Shown: in pieces, positions 24,394 to 31,953 of the stretch
How the letters are laid out: each line of letters starts with the position of its first letter
Position numbering within the stretch: the stretch's first letter is position 1
NCBI RefSeq assembly: GCF_015645445.1
Contig: NZ_JADOGI010000079.1
Coordinates: 1-43,539, forward strand
Reading direction: 5' to 3'
Length of the DNA: 43,539 bases
Origin: Nonomuraea cypriaca
GTDB lineage: Bacteria; Actinomycetota; Actinomycetes; Streptosporangiales; Streptosporangiaceae
Position numbers and translations under genes: made by a program
Notes under the pieces: generated by a model
Databases searched by the model: none
What the model saw: the letters and a program-made list of their open reading frames with translations, nothing else
Told to the model about the DNA's origin: nothing

Positions 24394-25240
24394 CGGTGAG
24401 CACCGGGCCGTTGTCGTCGTCGACCCGGGGCTCCTCGGCCGGCCTGGTGCGCCGGGTCTGCGGCACCTTCTTCGCCTCGCACTGGACGGCGCAGCGCGGC
24501 GTCTCGCCGAGCCGGCCGCGCAGGGCCAGCGTCTCCTCGCGGGGCGAGAGGGAGCGGTTGCCCGTGCGCCAGGCGTCGAGGTAGTCCCACGGCTCGACCA
24601 TGCCCCTGCGTACCCACCAGAACGCCGGGCCGGTCTTCCACGAGATCGCGAAGTACAGGTTGGAACCGGTGTCGCGGGCGTTGCCCGACCGGCCGACCCG
24701 GCCGAGGAGCCGGCCCGCCTTGACGCGAACCCCCGGTCTGATGCCGTCGGCGATCGTGTCGAGGTGGCCGCCGAGGTAACGCACGCCGTCGTCGCCGATG
24801 ATCGTGACGAACCTGCCCTCGCGGTGGGGCCCCTCGTCGGTGGACGGCCGCCACCGGTTCTTGGCGTTCACCTCGTCGACCACACCGCCGACGGGCGCCA
24901 CGAACGCGCACCCCTGCGGCGCCCAGATCGTCGTCTTGGGCAGCACGAGCAGCTTGCGCTGGTAGGTCGTCTCACACCCCTTGACGGGGAACGTGTAGGT
25001 GTACTTCGACAGCTTCGGCGGCGGGACCTTCACCGGGGCGTCGCCCTTGGGCGGCTGCTCGGCGGCCTGCTGCTCCGCCGACGGGGTGGCCGCGGGAGTC
25101 GTGGCCGTGGTCTCCGGCGTCTCCGGCGTGCCGGTGGCGGGCGGCTGCGCGCCGGCCATTCCGCTGGCCTGGGTGCAGGCGGTGGTCAGCAGCACGGCGC
25201 CCGTGACGGCCGCCCATCGTCCGACAAGCCCCGATCGCAT
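24359..25240 (-). CDS. Lipoprotein with degenerate M23 peptidase domain
   Basis: 293 residues from the ATG at 25240 (GGTGGAG upstream). A lipoprotein signal peptide leads to C22 (LLTTAC), followed by a Thr/Pro/Ala-rich linker and then an M23-like beta fold (about 100-235). Normally the zinc ligands lie in H-x3-D and H-x-H. Here the first region reads TTIWAPQGCAFVAPVGG and the second reads GSNLYFAIS instead of G-x-HLHF-x-I, so the ligands are absent. It is therefore probably a non-catalytic LytM-type protein, perhaps an amidase activator or wall scaffold (inference). A GTG at 25306 has a stronger AAAGGAGG site 9 nt upstream, but would put a 22-residue extension before the signal peptide. Confidence 0.75.
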   Translation of the reverse strand: MRSGLVGRWAAVTGAVLLTTACTQASGMAGAQPPATGTPETPETTATTPAATPSAEQQAAEQPPKGDAPVKVPPPKLSKYTYTFPVKGCETTYQRKLLVLPKTTIWAPQGCAFVAPVGGVVDEVNAKNRWRPSTDEGPHREGRFVTIIGDDGVRYLGGHLDTIADGIRPGVRVKAGRLLGRVGRSGNARDTGSNLYFAISWKTGPAFWWVRRGMVEPWDYLDAWRTGNRSLSPREETLALRGRLGETPRCAVQCEAKKVPQTRRTRPAEEPRVDDDNGPVLTVNPSTAPFGRQ

Positions 25241-25411
25241 GATCTCCACCCACGTCACCGCTTCCCGACAACCTTTACCTTTGTAGCCGACCGGGGACCC
25301 CCGCACAGTGGCTTTCCTCCTTTAGCAACCCACAGGTAATGCGAGCCTTCCCCCGGCCTGGAGGCACCCGTGCGGGCCGTTACGTCGGTGGGGCGGAATA
25401 GACTCACCGGC

Positions 25412-28213
25412 GTGGCTGGCCGGATCCGTGATGTCGACATCGCGCTCGTACGCGAGCGTTCACCCATCGCCGACGTGATCGGCGAGCACATCCAGTTGCG
25501 CAACGCCGGAGGCGGCAACCTCAAGGGCTTGTGCCCGTTCCACGACGAGAAGAGCCCATCCTTCAACGTCACCCCCGAGCGCGGGATGTATTACTGCCTG
25601 GCGGCGGAAACCCGGGTCATGACGTGGGAGGGCGTGCGTCCCATCGCCGAGCTCGCGGGTGGCGTGCACCGAGTGCTCGCATCCGACGGCAGGTGGGTGG
25701 ACGCACCGTTCATGTCCTTCGGGGTCCAGCCGCTGATGAAGATCGTGGTGAGCCGCAACGGGGAGCGGAAGGAGATCTTCGCGACTCCCGAGCATCGCTG
25801 GTTCGTGCGATCCGGGCGGCTCCAGGACAAACGCGCCGAAGTCATCACCAAGGACTTGAAGCCGCGCCACCGGCTGGTCACGGTGTTCCCGGGCACCCGC
25901 ATCAAGCGCACCACTCCGTCGCCCTTCGGCATTGCACACGGGATCACCTTCGGCGACGGCACCCGTGCGGCCACGGGCAGCCGGGCGACGCTCGACAGTG
26001 ACGAGGACGCGCAACTGCTCAAGTGGTTCCCCCTCAGCTACGTGACGGAATCCATGGGAGGGACCTCGGGCAAGAGCAGGCAGTTGCTGGTCCATCATCT
26101 GCCGCGGTTCTTCAAGGAGTTGCCCCCGCTCGACGAGTCCGTCCCCTACCTCTACGGCTGGCTCGCGGGCTACCTGGCCGCGGACGGGCATGTCGCCAAG
26201 GACGGCACGATCATGCTCAACTGCGCGGACAAGGCGACGCTCGAGTTCGTCCGCGCCGTCTGCATGCGACTGGGGATCGGCACGTACGGCGTCACGGAGC
26301 AGGTCAGAGTTGGTTTTCCGGGGAGAGAGCCGAGCTCGATCTTCCGGGTGCACTTCGTCAACGAAGACCTGACCGAAGACTTCTTCCTGATCGACGATCA
26401 TCGCCTGAGGTTCGCCGGCGCGGCGAAGGCGTTCGCCCGGCGCGGTTGGGTCGTGCAGTCGGTCGAGGAGACCGACCGGGTAGAAGAGGTGTTCTGCGCC
26501 ACGGTCGACCATGGACATGCGTTTGTCCTGGAAGACAATATTTTGACGGGGAACTGCTTCGGTTGTACCGAAGGTGGCGACGTGATCACGTTCGTCGAGA
26601 AGATCGAGCACCTGTCGTTCGGTGAGGCGGTCGAGCGGCTGGCGCAGCGGGCCGGGATCCACCTGCAGTACGAGCAGGGCGGCTATGTCCCCAGGCGCGA
26701 CCACGGCGAGCGGGCCAGGCTGATCGAGGCGCACAAGGCGGCGGCCGAGTTCTACGCGGACAAGCTGTTCGGGCCCGACGCCGCTCCCGGGCGGCGGTTC
26801 CTGTCGGAGCGGGGGTTCGAGCGGGCGGATGCCGAGCTGTTCGGGGTGGGCTACGCGCCCGCCGAGTGGGAGGCGCTGACCCGGCATCTCCTCGGGCGCG
26901 GGTTCAGCGCCGACGAGCTGGTCAAGGGCGGGCTGGCCAAGGAGGGGCGGCGGGGGCCGATCGACCGGTTCCGCGGTCGGCTGATCTGGCCGATCAGGGA
27001 CGCCACGGGCGACGTGATCGGTTTCGGGGCGCGGAAGTTGCTCGACTCCGACGACGGCCCGAAATACCTGAATACCCCTGACTCCCCGCTTTACAAGAAG
27101 AGCCAGGTTCTTTATGGGATCGATCTTGCCAAGCGGGAGATCTCCAAGCGGTCCCAGGCGGTGATCGTCGAGGGCTACACCGATGTGATGGCGTGCCATC
27201 TCGCCGGCGTGCCGACCGCCGTGGCCACGTGCGGGACGTCGTTCGGCGAGGAGCACATCAAGATCCTGCGGCGGTTCCTGCTCGACCAGGCCGAGTTCCG
27301 CGGCGAGGTGATCTTCACCTTCGACGGCGACGCGGCGGGGCAGAAGGCGGCCCTGCGGGCGTTCGCCGACGAGCAGAAGTTCGTCACCCAGACCTACGTC
27401 GCGATCCAGGGCGAGGGGCTCGACCCGTGCGACCTGCGGATCAAGCAGGGCGACGCGGCCGTGCGGGACCTGATCGCGAGCCGCGAGCCGCTGTTCCAGT
27501 TCGCGATCAGGAGCACGATCTCGCGTTACGACCTGCGCAGCAACGAAGGCAAGATCGCGGCGCTGGACGCCGCCGCGCCGATCGTGGCCGGGATCAAGGA
27601 CGTCGGGCTGCGCAAGCGCTACGCCATCGACCTCGACCGATGGCTCGGGTTCATGGACGAGCGGTTCGTCATGCAGCGCATCGGCGAGGTCTCCAACGCC
27701 CAGCAGGGCCGCCCCAGGCGGGCTCCCAGGGCTGCGCCCGTCGATCCGAGCGTGCGGGTCGAGGGGGAGTTGCTCAAGCTGGCCGTGCAGCGGCCGGCGT
27801 TGCTCGGGCCGCGCTTCGACGCGCTCGACCCGCAGGCGTTCACGGCTCAGGACCACGTGGTCCTCCACAAGGTCATCACCGCCGCGGGGGGGCTCGCGAC
27901 GGCCGGGCACGGCGGCCGGGAGTGGGTGGACCGGTTGCTGGAGCACGCCCACGAGGAGGGCGCCAGGGCGCTGGTGACCCGGTTCGCGGTGGAGGCGCTC
28001 CAGGCCGACGCGCACGCCGAGGAGCGCTACGCGGCGGCCATGCTGGCGGCCATCGAGGCGATCGCGGTCGATCGGGCGATCGCGCAGGTCAAGTCGCGGA
28101 TCCAGCGGCTCAACCCGGTGGATGAGCAGCAGGAGTACAACAAGCTGTTCGGGGAGTTGGTGGCGCTGGAGCAGCAGCGCCGGGTGCTGCGCGACCGGGC
28201 CGCGGGGAGCTGA
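25412..28213 (+). CDS. dnaG: DNA primase DnaG, interrupted by an intein
   Basis: 933 codons from the GTG at 25412 (MAGRIRDVDIALVRER, the usual actinobacterial start). Removing the 320-residue intein leaves 613 residues, normal for DnaG. The primase makes RNA primers at the replication fork. The zinc-ribbon ligands in the spliced protein are C41, H44 (LCPFHDEKSPSF), C62 and C65 (CFGC). The intein sits directly before C62. The catalytic TOPRIM domain shows VIVEGYTDVMA and FDGDAAGQKAALRA. The C-terminal helicase-interaction domain follows a basic linker (RPRRAPRAA). No Shine-Dalgarno is visible. Splicing must occur for the zinc site, and hence the primase, to form. Confidence 0.96.
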   Translation: MAGRIRDVDIALVRERSPIADVIGEHIQLRNAGGGNLKGLCPFHDEKSPSFNVTPERGMYYCLAAETRVMTWEGVRPIAELAGGVHRVLASDGRWVDAPFMSFGVQPLMKIVVSRNGERKEIFATPEHRWFVRSGRLQDKRAEVITKDLKPRHRLVTVFPGTRIKRTTPSPFGIAHGITFGDGTRAATGSRATLDSDEDAQLLKWFPLSYVTESMGGTSGKSRQLLVHHLPRFFKELPPLDESVPYLYGWLAGYLAADGHVAKDGTIMLNCADKATLEFVRAVCMRLGIGTYGVTEQVRVGFPGREPSSIFRVHFVNEDLTEDFFLIDDHRLRFAGAAKAFARRGWVVQSVEETDRVEEVFCATVDHGHAFVLEDNILTGNCFGCTEGGDVITFVEKIEHLSFGEAVERLAQRAGIHLQYEQGGYVPRRDHGERARLIEAHKAAAEFYADKLFGPDAAPGRRFLSERGFERADAELFGVGYAPAEWEALTRHLLGRGFSADELVKGGLAKEGRRGPIDRFRGRLIWPIRDATGDVIGFGARKLLDSDDGPKYLNTPDSPLYKKSQVLYGIDLAKREISKRSQAVIVEGYTDVMACHLAGVPTAVATCGTSFGEEHIKILRRFLLDQAEFRGEVIFTFDGDAAGQKAALRAFADEQKFVTQTYVAIQGEGLDPCDLRIKQGDAAVRDLIASREPLFQFAIRSTISRYDLRSNEGKIAALDAAAPIVAGIKDVGLRKRYAIDLDRWLGFMDERFVMQRIGEVSNAQQGRPRRAPRAAPVDPSVRVEGELLKLAVQRPALLGPRFDALDPQAFTAQDHVVLHKVITAAGGLATAGHGGREWVDRLLEHAHEEGARALVTRFAVEALQADAHAEERYAAAMLAAIEAIAVDRAIAQVKSRIQRLNPVDEQQEYNKLFGELVALEQQRRVLRDRAAGS
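25595..26554 (+). mobile_element. Intein with LAGLIDADG homing endonuclease, inside dnaG
   Basis: 960 bp, 320 residues in frame. Block A is CLAAETRVMTWEGVRPIAEL with a catalytic N-terminal Cys. Block B is FATPEHRWF with T64 and H67. A LAGLIDADG-type helix reads YGWLAGYLAADGHV at about 187-200. Blocks F/G are VFCATVDHGHAFVLED and NILTGN, followed by the +1 Cys of the extein (C62 of DnaG). The penultimate residue is Gly rather than the usual His. Only one clear LAGLIDADG helix is recognisable; the second (near FFLIDDHRLRFAGAAKAF) is weak, so endonuclease activity is uncertain. Its 3' end contains AT-rich codons (gacaatattttgacg) unlike the host gene, a sign of transfer. Confidence 0.93.
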
Positions 28214-28258
28214 GCGGCGGGGGCGGTTGGTAACAGTTCGGCCGCGATCGCAGGCGGC

Positions 28259-28283
28259 ATTCCCCACCTGCTGGCTGGGGAAT
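28259..28283 (+). terminator. dnaG downstream hairpin 1
   Basis: ATTCCCCA pairs with TGGGGAAT around a 9-nt loop, 45 bp after the dnaG stop. No T-tract. Confidence 0.5.
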
Positions 28284-28334
28284 CTGGCGCGGTCCAAGGA
28301 GCGTGGACAACACCATCCGGGCAGCGAAAGAGTT

Positions 28335-28364
28335 GCGTCCGGCCGGAGGGGTCTGGCCGGACGC
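28335..28364 (+). terminator. dnaG downstream hairpin 2
   Basis: A perfect 10-bp stem (GCGTCCGGCC with GGCCGGACGC) around a 10-nt loop, immediately before the AT-rich promoter region. With hairpin 1 it should insulate the sigma gene from dnaG transcription. Confidence 0.6.
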
Positions 28365-28515
28365 GGGTAACCAGACCGCGTAATTGACTTTACTTTCCTG
28401 ATCAAACTCGGGCTAAACCTAAAGGCGATCTCAATTCGGTAAGCACGATCGTCTTACCTTCGGTGACAAAAATGGGTCTGCCATTTGATGGAACCAATAC
28501 TGCAGACTGTCTCCC

Positions 28516-29664
28516 GTGGGTGCATCGGTGCTGCCAAGCGGACCGCCATCGGTAGATCAGGTGGCGGACCTCGTCGCGAAGGGAAGGGAGCGCGGAAGCG
28601 TAACCGTCGATGACGTCGCAGCCGCGCTTGACCGATCCGAGCTGCCGTCCGACGCGCTGGAACGCGTCGTGCGGATGCTCGCCGAGAACGGCGTGGAGGT
28701 CCTCGAGCCCCAGGGCGACGAGGAGACCACCCGCGCCGATGAGGAAGACGTAGGCAAGCGGGCGCCGACCAGCGATCTGGTCCGTATCTATCTACGGGAG
28801 ATCGGCCGCGTGCCGCTGCTGACCGCTGAGGAGGAGGTGGAGCTCGCCAAGTCGATCGAAGCCGGCCTGTTCGCCGAGGACAAGCTGGCCAACGGGGTCT
28901 CGCGTCTGGCCTTCCCGGAGTTCAGGGAGCTCGTCTGGCAGGGCACCCGGGCCAAACAGCGGCTCATCGAGGCCAACCTCAGGCTCGTGGTGTCGATCGC
29001 CAAGCGCTACGTCGGCCGCGGCATGCTGTTCCTGGACCTGATCCAGGAGGGCAACCTCGGTCTCATCCGGGCCGTCGAGAAGTTCGACTACACGAAGGGT
29101 TACAAGTTCTCCACCTACGCGACCTGGTGGATCAGACAGGCCATCACCAGGGCCATCGCCGACCAGGCGCGGACGATCCGCATCCCGGTGCACATGGTGG
29201 AGACCATCAACAAGCTCGTACGCGTCCAGCGTCAGCTCCACCAGGACCTCGGCCGCGAGCCGATCCCCGAGGAGATCGCCAAGGAGATGGACCTCCCGGT
29301 CGATCGTGTGGTGGAGATTCAGCGCATCGCCCAGGAGCCCGTGTCACTGCAGTCGCCGATCGGCGAGGAGGACTCCGACCTCGGCGACTTCATCGAGGAC
29401 GCCGACGCCGTCGTGCCCATGGAGGCCGCGGCCTTCATCATGCTGCAGGACCAGCTCGACGACATCCTGGCCACGCTGTCGGACCGCGAGCAGCGCATCA
29501 TCCAGCTCCGCTTCGGCCTGGCCGACGGGCATCCGCGCACGCTGGAGGAGGTGGGCAGGGAGTTCGGCGTCACGCGGGAGCGCATCCGGCAGATCGAGTC
29601 GAAGACCCTGGCCAAGCTCCGCCACCCGACGCGCGCCCAGATGCTCAGGGACTACCTGGACTGA
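28516..29664 (+). CDS. RNA polymerase sigma factor, RpoD/SigA (primary-type) family
   Basis: 382 residues from the GTG at 28516. Region 1.1-like sequence (about 10-65, VDQVADLVAKGRERG) is followed by region 1.2 (DLVRIYLREIGRVPLLTAEEEVELA). Then come region 2 with FLDLIQEGNLGLIRAVEKFDYTKG and the -10 recognition helix (YATWWIRQAITRAI), region 3, and region 4.2 with TLEEVGREFGVTRERIRQIESK for the -35 element. The presence of region 1.1 and the dnaG neighbour suggest a primary sigma factor. The chain is shorter than Streptomyces HrdB because it lacks the long N-terminal extension, so an HrdA/D-like paralogue is possible. No Shine-Dalgarno is visible. Confidence 0.93.
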   Translation: MGASVLPSGPPSVDQVADLVAKGRERGSVTVDDVAAALDRSELPSDALERVVRMLAENGVEVLEPQGDEETTRADEEDVGKRAPTSDLVRIYLREIGRVPLLTAEEEVELAKSIEAGLFAEDKLANGVSRLAFPEFRELVWQGTRAKQRLIEANLRLVVSIAKRYVGRGMLFLDLIQEGNLGLIRAVEKFDYTKGYKFSTYATWWIRQAITRAIADQARTIRIPVHMVETINKLVRVQRQLHQDLGREPIPEEIAKEMDLPVDRVVEIQRIAQEPVSLQSPIGEEDSDLGDFIEDADAVVPMEAAAFIMLQDQLDDILATLSDREQRIIQLRFGLADGHPRTLEEVGREFGVTRERIRQIESKTLAKLRHPTRAQMLRDYLD

Positions 29665-29678
29665 TCCGCGGGCATATC

Positions 29679-29707
29679 GGGCCCGGGCGCGACGACCGCC
29701 CGGGCCC
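29679..29707. terminator. Perfect hairpin between the sigma gene and the glnH-like gene
   Basis: An 11-bp perfect stem (GGGCCCGGGCG with CGCCCGGGCCC) and a 7-nt loop, 14 bp after the sigma-factor stop. Being symmetrical, it could end both convergent transcription units. Confidence 0.75.
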
Positions 29708-29717
29708 CGTCCCACGC

Positions 29718-29810
29718 TCAGGAGCAGCCCTCGAACCGGGCCCGGTCCCATGCCGCAGGAGCAGCCCTCGAACCGAGGCCCGGTCCCATGTTCAGGAGCA
29801 GCCCTCGAAC
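29718..29810. repeat. 37-bp tandem repeat made from the 3' end of the glnH-like gene
   Basis: The 18-19 bp segment CAGGAGCAGCCCTCGAAC recurs at about 29718, 29755 and 29792, exactly 37 bp apart, with GGCCCGGTCCCATG shared between the first two. The copy at 29792 contains the real gene end (FEGCS and stop). The other two are downstream duplicates of that end. Confidence 0.9.
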
Positions 29811-30598
29811 TGCGGCACGGCGATCGTGCTGATGTCCAGCCCCGACTTGCCGAACCACTTGTGCAGGAGCCGCGCGGCCGTGCCGTCCTGGTACATGTCG
29901 GTGATCGCCCGGTTGACCGCCTCGCACCCCGCCACGTCGTCCTTGCGCATCCCCACCCCCGTACGCTGCTCGTTGAACTGCGCGTTGGCCAGCCGCAGCC
30001 CGGAGCCGTCCTGGTCGGCCAGGCCCGCCAGGATGACGTCGTTGGTGGTGACCGCGTCCACCTGGCGGTTCTTCAGCGCCGTCAGGCACGCCTCGTAGTC
30101 GGCGAACGGCACCACCCGCGCCGCGACGCCGCGCTCGTCGATGACCCGCTGGGCCGCGTTGGAGCCCGTGACCTCGCAGATCCTGCGCCCCTCGAGATCG
30201 CGCACGTTCTTGATCGTCTCTCCAGGCCGCGTGAGGATGTCCTGGTAGGAGATGTGGTACGGCCCCGCGAACAACACCTTCTCCTTGCGGTCCTGGCTGA
30301 TCGTGTACGTCGCCAGCACCAGATCCGCCTTCGCGTCGACCAGCACCTTCTCCCGGTCGGCGGCCAGCACGGGCAGGAAGGTGAACTTCTTGCCGAGCTT
30401 GCCCGCGACGTATCTGGCCACGTCCACGTCGAAGCCCTCGAAGCCGCCGCCGGGCAGCCGGAACCCCACCGACGGCAGGTCGGGGCGTACCCCGATGACC
30501 AGGCTCTCCTTGTCGACGACCGACGCCTCGGCGCCGGTCCCGCAGCCGGCGGCGACCGCCGCGGCCAGGGCCAGCACCACCGCCAGCACACGTTTCAC
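29792..30598 (-). CDS. glnH: GlnH-like amino-acid-binding lipoprotein
   Basis: 268 residues from the GTG at 30598, which overlaps the stop of the upstream gene (GTGA). A lipoprotein signal ends at C19 (AAAVAAGC). The remainder is a periplasmic binding protein of the glutamate/glutamine type: SLVIGVRPDLPSVGFRLPGG, GFEGFDVDVARYVA, ADLVLATYTISQDRKEKVLFAGPY, and a C-terminal lobe ending HKWFGKSGLD. No ABC permease or ATPase accompanies it. Instead it follows a GlnX-like membrane protein in a PknG operon, as in mycobacteria and corynebacteria, where GlnH senses Glu/Asp/Gln for PknG signalling. Sensing rather than import is the better reading. The gene end is duplicated downstream in a 37-bp tandem repeat. 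Confidence 0.88.
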   Translation of the reverse strand: MKRVLAVVLALAAAVAAGCGTGAEASVVDKESLVIGVRPDLPSVGFRLPGGGFEGFDVDVARYVAGKLGKKFTFLPVLAADREKVLVDAKADLVLATYTISQDRKEKVLFAGPYHISYQDILTRPGETIKNVRDLEGRRICEVTGSNAAQRVIDERGVAARVVPFADYEACLTALKNRQVDAVTTNDVILAGLADQDGSGLRLANAQFNEQRTGVGMRKDDVAGCEAVNRAITDMYQDGTAARLLHKWFGKSGLDISTIAVPQFEGCS

Positions 30599-31953
30599 CG
30601 GTACTCCTTGAGTCGTGGCCACACTCCGGCGATCATCAGCAGCCCGATCACGCCGATCGCGTACGGGAGCAGCCGCCACAGGGTCTCGAGCGCGCCCTCA
30701 CCTCTGCCGATCGCCTGCTCGAACACTTCCTGCTTCTCCTCGGACATCTCCAGCAGCGCCTGGTCGTAGTCGTCGAACGCCTCGGCGACCGACTCCAGCC
30801 GATAGTCCACCGCCTCGTTGGTCCGCCCGCTCGTCACCAGCTCGCGATAGCTCTCGTCGGTGTGCTGGAACTCCTCGTACGTGTTCTGCACCGTCCGGCC
30901 CTCCACGCCGACGAGTTCGGGGCCGAGCAGGCCGAGGAAGTCGTTCGAGTTCCTGTTCACCGCGTCGTGGTAGGCGTCCAGGTTGCCCGCCTCGATGTAG
31001 AGCACCGACAGCGACTTGTCCAGGAACGTGTGCTCGTACGTGTCGGCCCGCTCCTTGTCCAGCAGGTAGCGGCTCTGGTCGCCCTGCATGCTGTTGCTGA
31101 TCGCGCGCGCCTTGGCCAGCGTCAGCAACGAGTCGAACCCGGCCGACTTGGCCGTGCGCAACGCCTGCTGGTCCTGGCCGAGCACGTTCACCCCGAACAC
31201 CAGCGTCACCGCGGTCACCAGCGTCGCGGCCAGCAGCGCGGGGCCGAACAACCGGCGGAAGCGCCGGGCCAGGAACACCTGCAACCAGATCAGGCAGGCC
31301 AGCGCGAGCAGCCCGGCCACTGCCACCGCGCCCTGGCTGAGGGGCACGAGGAGCGCCTTCTCGTCGTAGGTGCGGCGGACGATCGTGCCGGTCTCCAGCG
31401 TCAGGTTGTAGGCCTGCGGCAGCAGCACGAGCCGCATCAGGTCGGTGGCGGCGCGGTAGGTCCGCACCACCTCGGCGGGCGGCGGCCCCGGCGCGTGCCC
31501 GGCGCGCTCGCCGAGCAGCAGCGCCTGCCCGGCCAGCCGCTCGTAGCGGCCGAGCCCGTCGAGCACGGACTGCATGGTCCTGCGCTCGGCCGCGTTGTCG
31601 CCCGCCAGCTCGAACGCCTTCAGCAGCGCCTGGTTGGCCTCCGAGCGCCGCCGCTCGTAGCGGGCGACGGCCTCCTGGCGTTGCTCGGTGTACTGGTCGC
31701 CCATCACCAGCGCGTTGGCCACCTGCGCGTCCATGTCGCTCAGCGCCAGGTAGAGCCCGGCGGTCGCGACGACCTGCGGCCCCGCGTCGCGTCCGATGAC
31801 CTCCAGGCCGTCGCGGGCGCTCGAACCGCCGACCGCCAGCGCCACGAACAGCAGCGCCAGCGAGGCGACGGTGACGCCCGAGATGACCCGGATCCTGCCG
31901 GGCACGTTCTGGCGTACCGGTAACGGGGCGGCCCGAGTCTGTACCAGGGTCAC
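30595..31953 (-). CDS. glnX: GlnX-like four-helix membrane sensor
   Basis: 452 residues from the GTG at 31953, overlapping the FHA gene stop (GTGA). Helices lie at about 22-43, 204-228, 236-258 and 427-447. They enclose two extracytoplasmic helical domains of about 160 residues that resemble four-helix-bundle sensor modules; text such as LYLALSDMDAQVANALVMGDQY recurs in spirit in both. The C-terminus ends right after the last helix. Position, size and neighbours match GlnX, the transmembrane partner that relays GlnH binding to PknG in mycobacteria. Sequence similarity to GlnX itself could not be tested here, so the name rests mainly on context. Confidence 0.72.
   Translation of the reverse strand: MTLVQTRAAPLPVRQNVPGRIRVISGVTVASLALLFVALAVGGSSARDGLEVIGRDAGPQVVATAGLYLALSDMDAQVANALVMGDQYTEQRQEAVARYERRRSEANQALLKAFELAGDNAAERRTMQSVLDGLGRYERLAGQALLLGERAGHAPGPPPAEVVRTYRAATDLMRLVLLPQAYNLTLETGTIVRRTYDEKALLVPLSQGAVAVAGLLALACLIWLQVFLARRFRRLFGPALLAATLVTAVTLVFGVNVLGQDQQALRTAKSAGFDSLLTLAKARAISNSMQGDQSRYLLDKERADTYEHTFLDKSLSVLYIEAGNLDAYHDAVNRNSNDFLGLLGPELVGVEGRTVQNTYEEFQHTDESYRELVTSGRTNEAVDYRLESVAEAFDDYDQALLEMSEEKQEVFEQAIGRGEGALETLWRLLPYAIGVIGLLMIAGVWPRLKEYR

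Larger units (their letters stand above)
28214..28515 (+). other. Leader region between dnaG and the sigma factor gene
   Basis: 302 bp without a gene. The first half holds two hairpins (28259-28283 and 28335-28364). The second half is AT-richer and is the likely sigma-gene promoter. TTGACT at 28384-28389 looks like a -35 element, but no -10 hexamer lies 16-19 bp downstream; TAAACC at 28414 is 24 bp away. I therefore do not call a promoter. Confidence 0.5.

Noticed and set aside
25241..25411. Cyclic-di-AMP (ydaO-type) riboswitch upstream of the M23-domain gene
   Set aside because: Wall-hydrolase genes in actinomycetes often have one, and a GGGGGTCCCC stretch caught my eye. The conserved core motifs could not be lined up and the leader is short. 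A covariance-model search would decide.
25460..28405. 981-codon open frame antisense to dnaG and its intein
   Set aside because: Shadow of the dnaG codon structure; it even crosses the intein without a change of character, which a real gene would not do.
28384..28419. Sigma-70 promoter TTGACT ... TAAACC for the sigma factor gene
   Set aside because: The spacing of 24 bp is too long. No better -10 lies at 16-19 bp.
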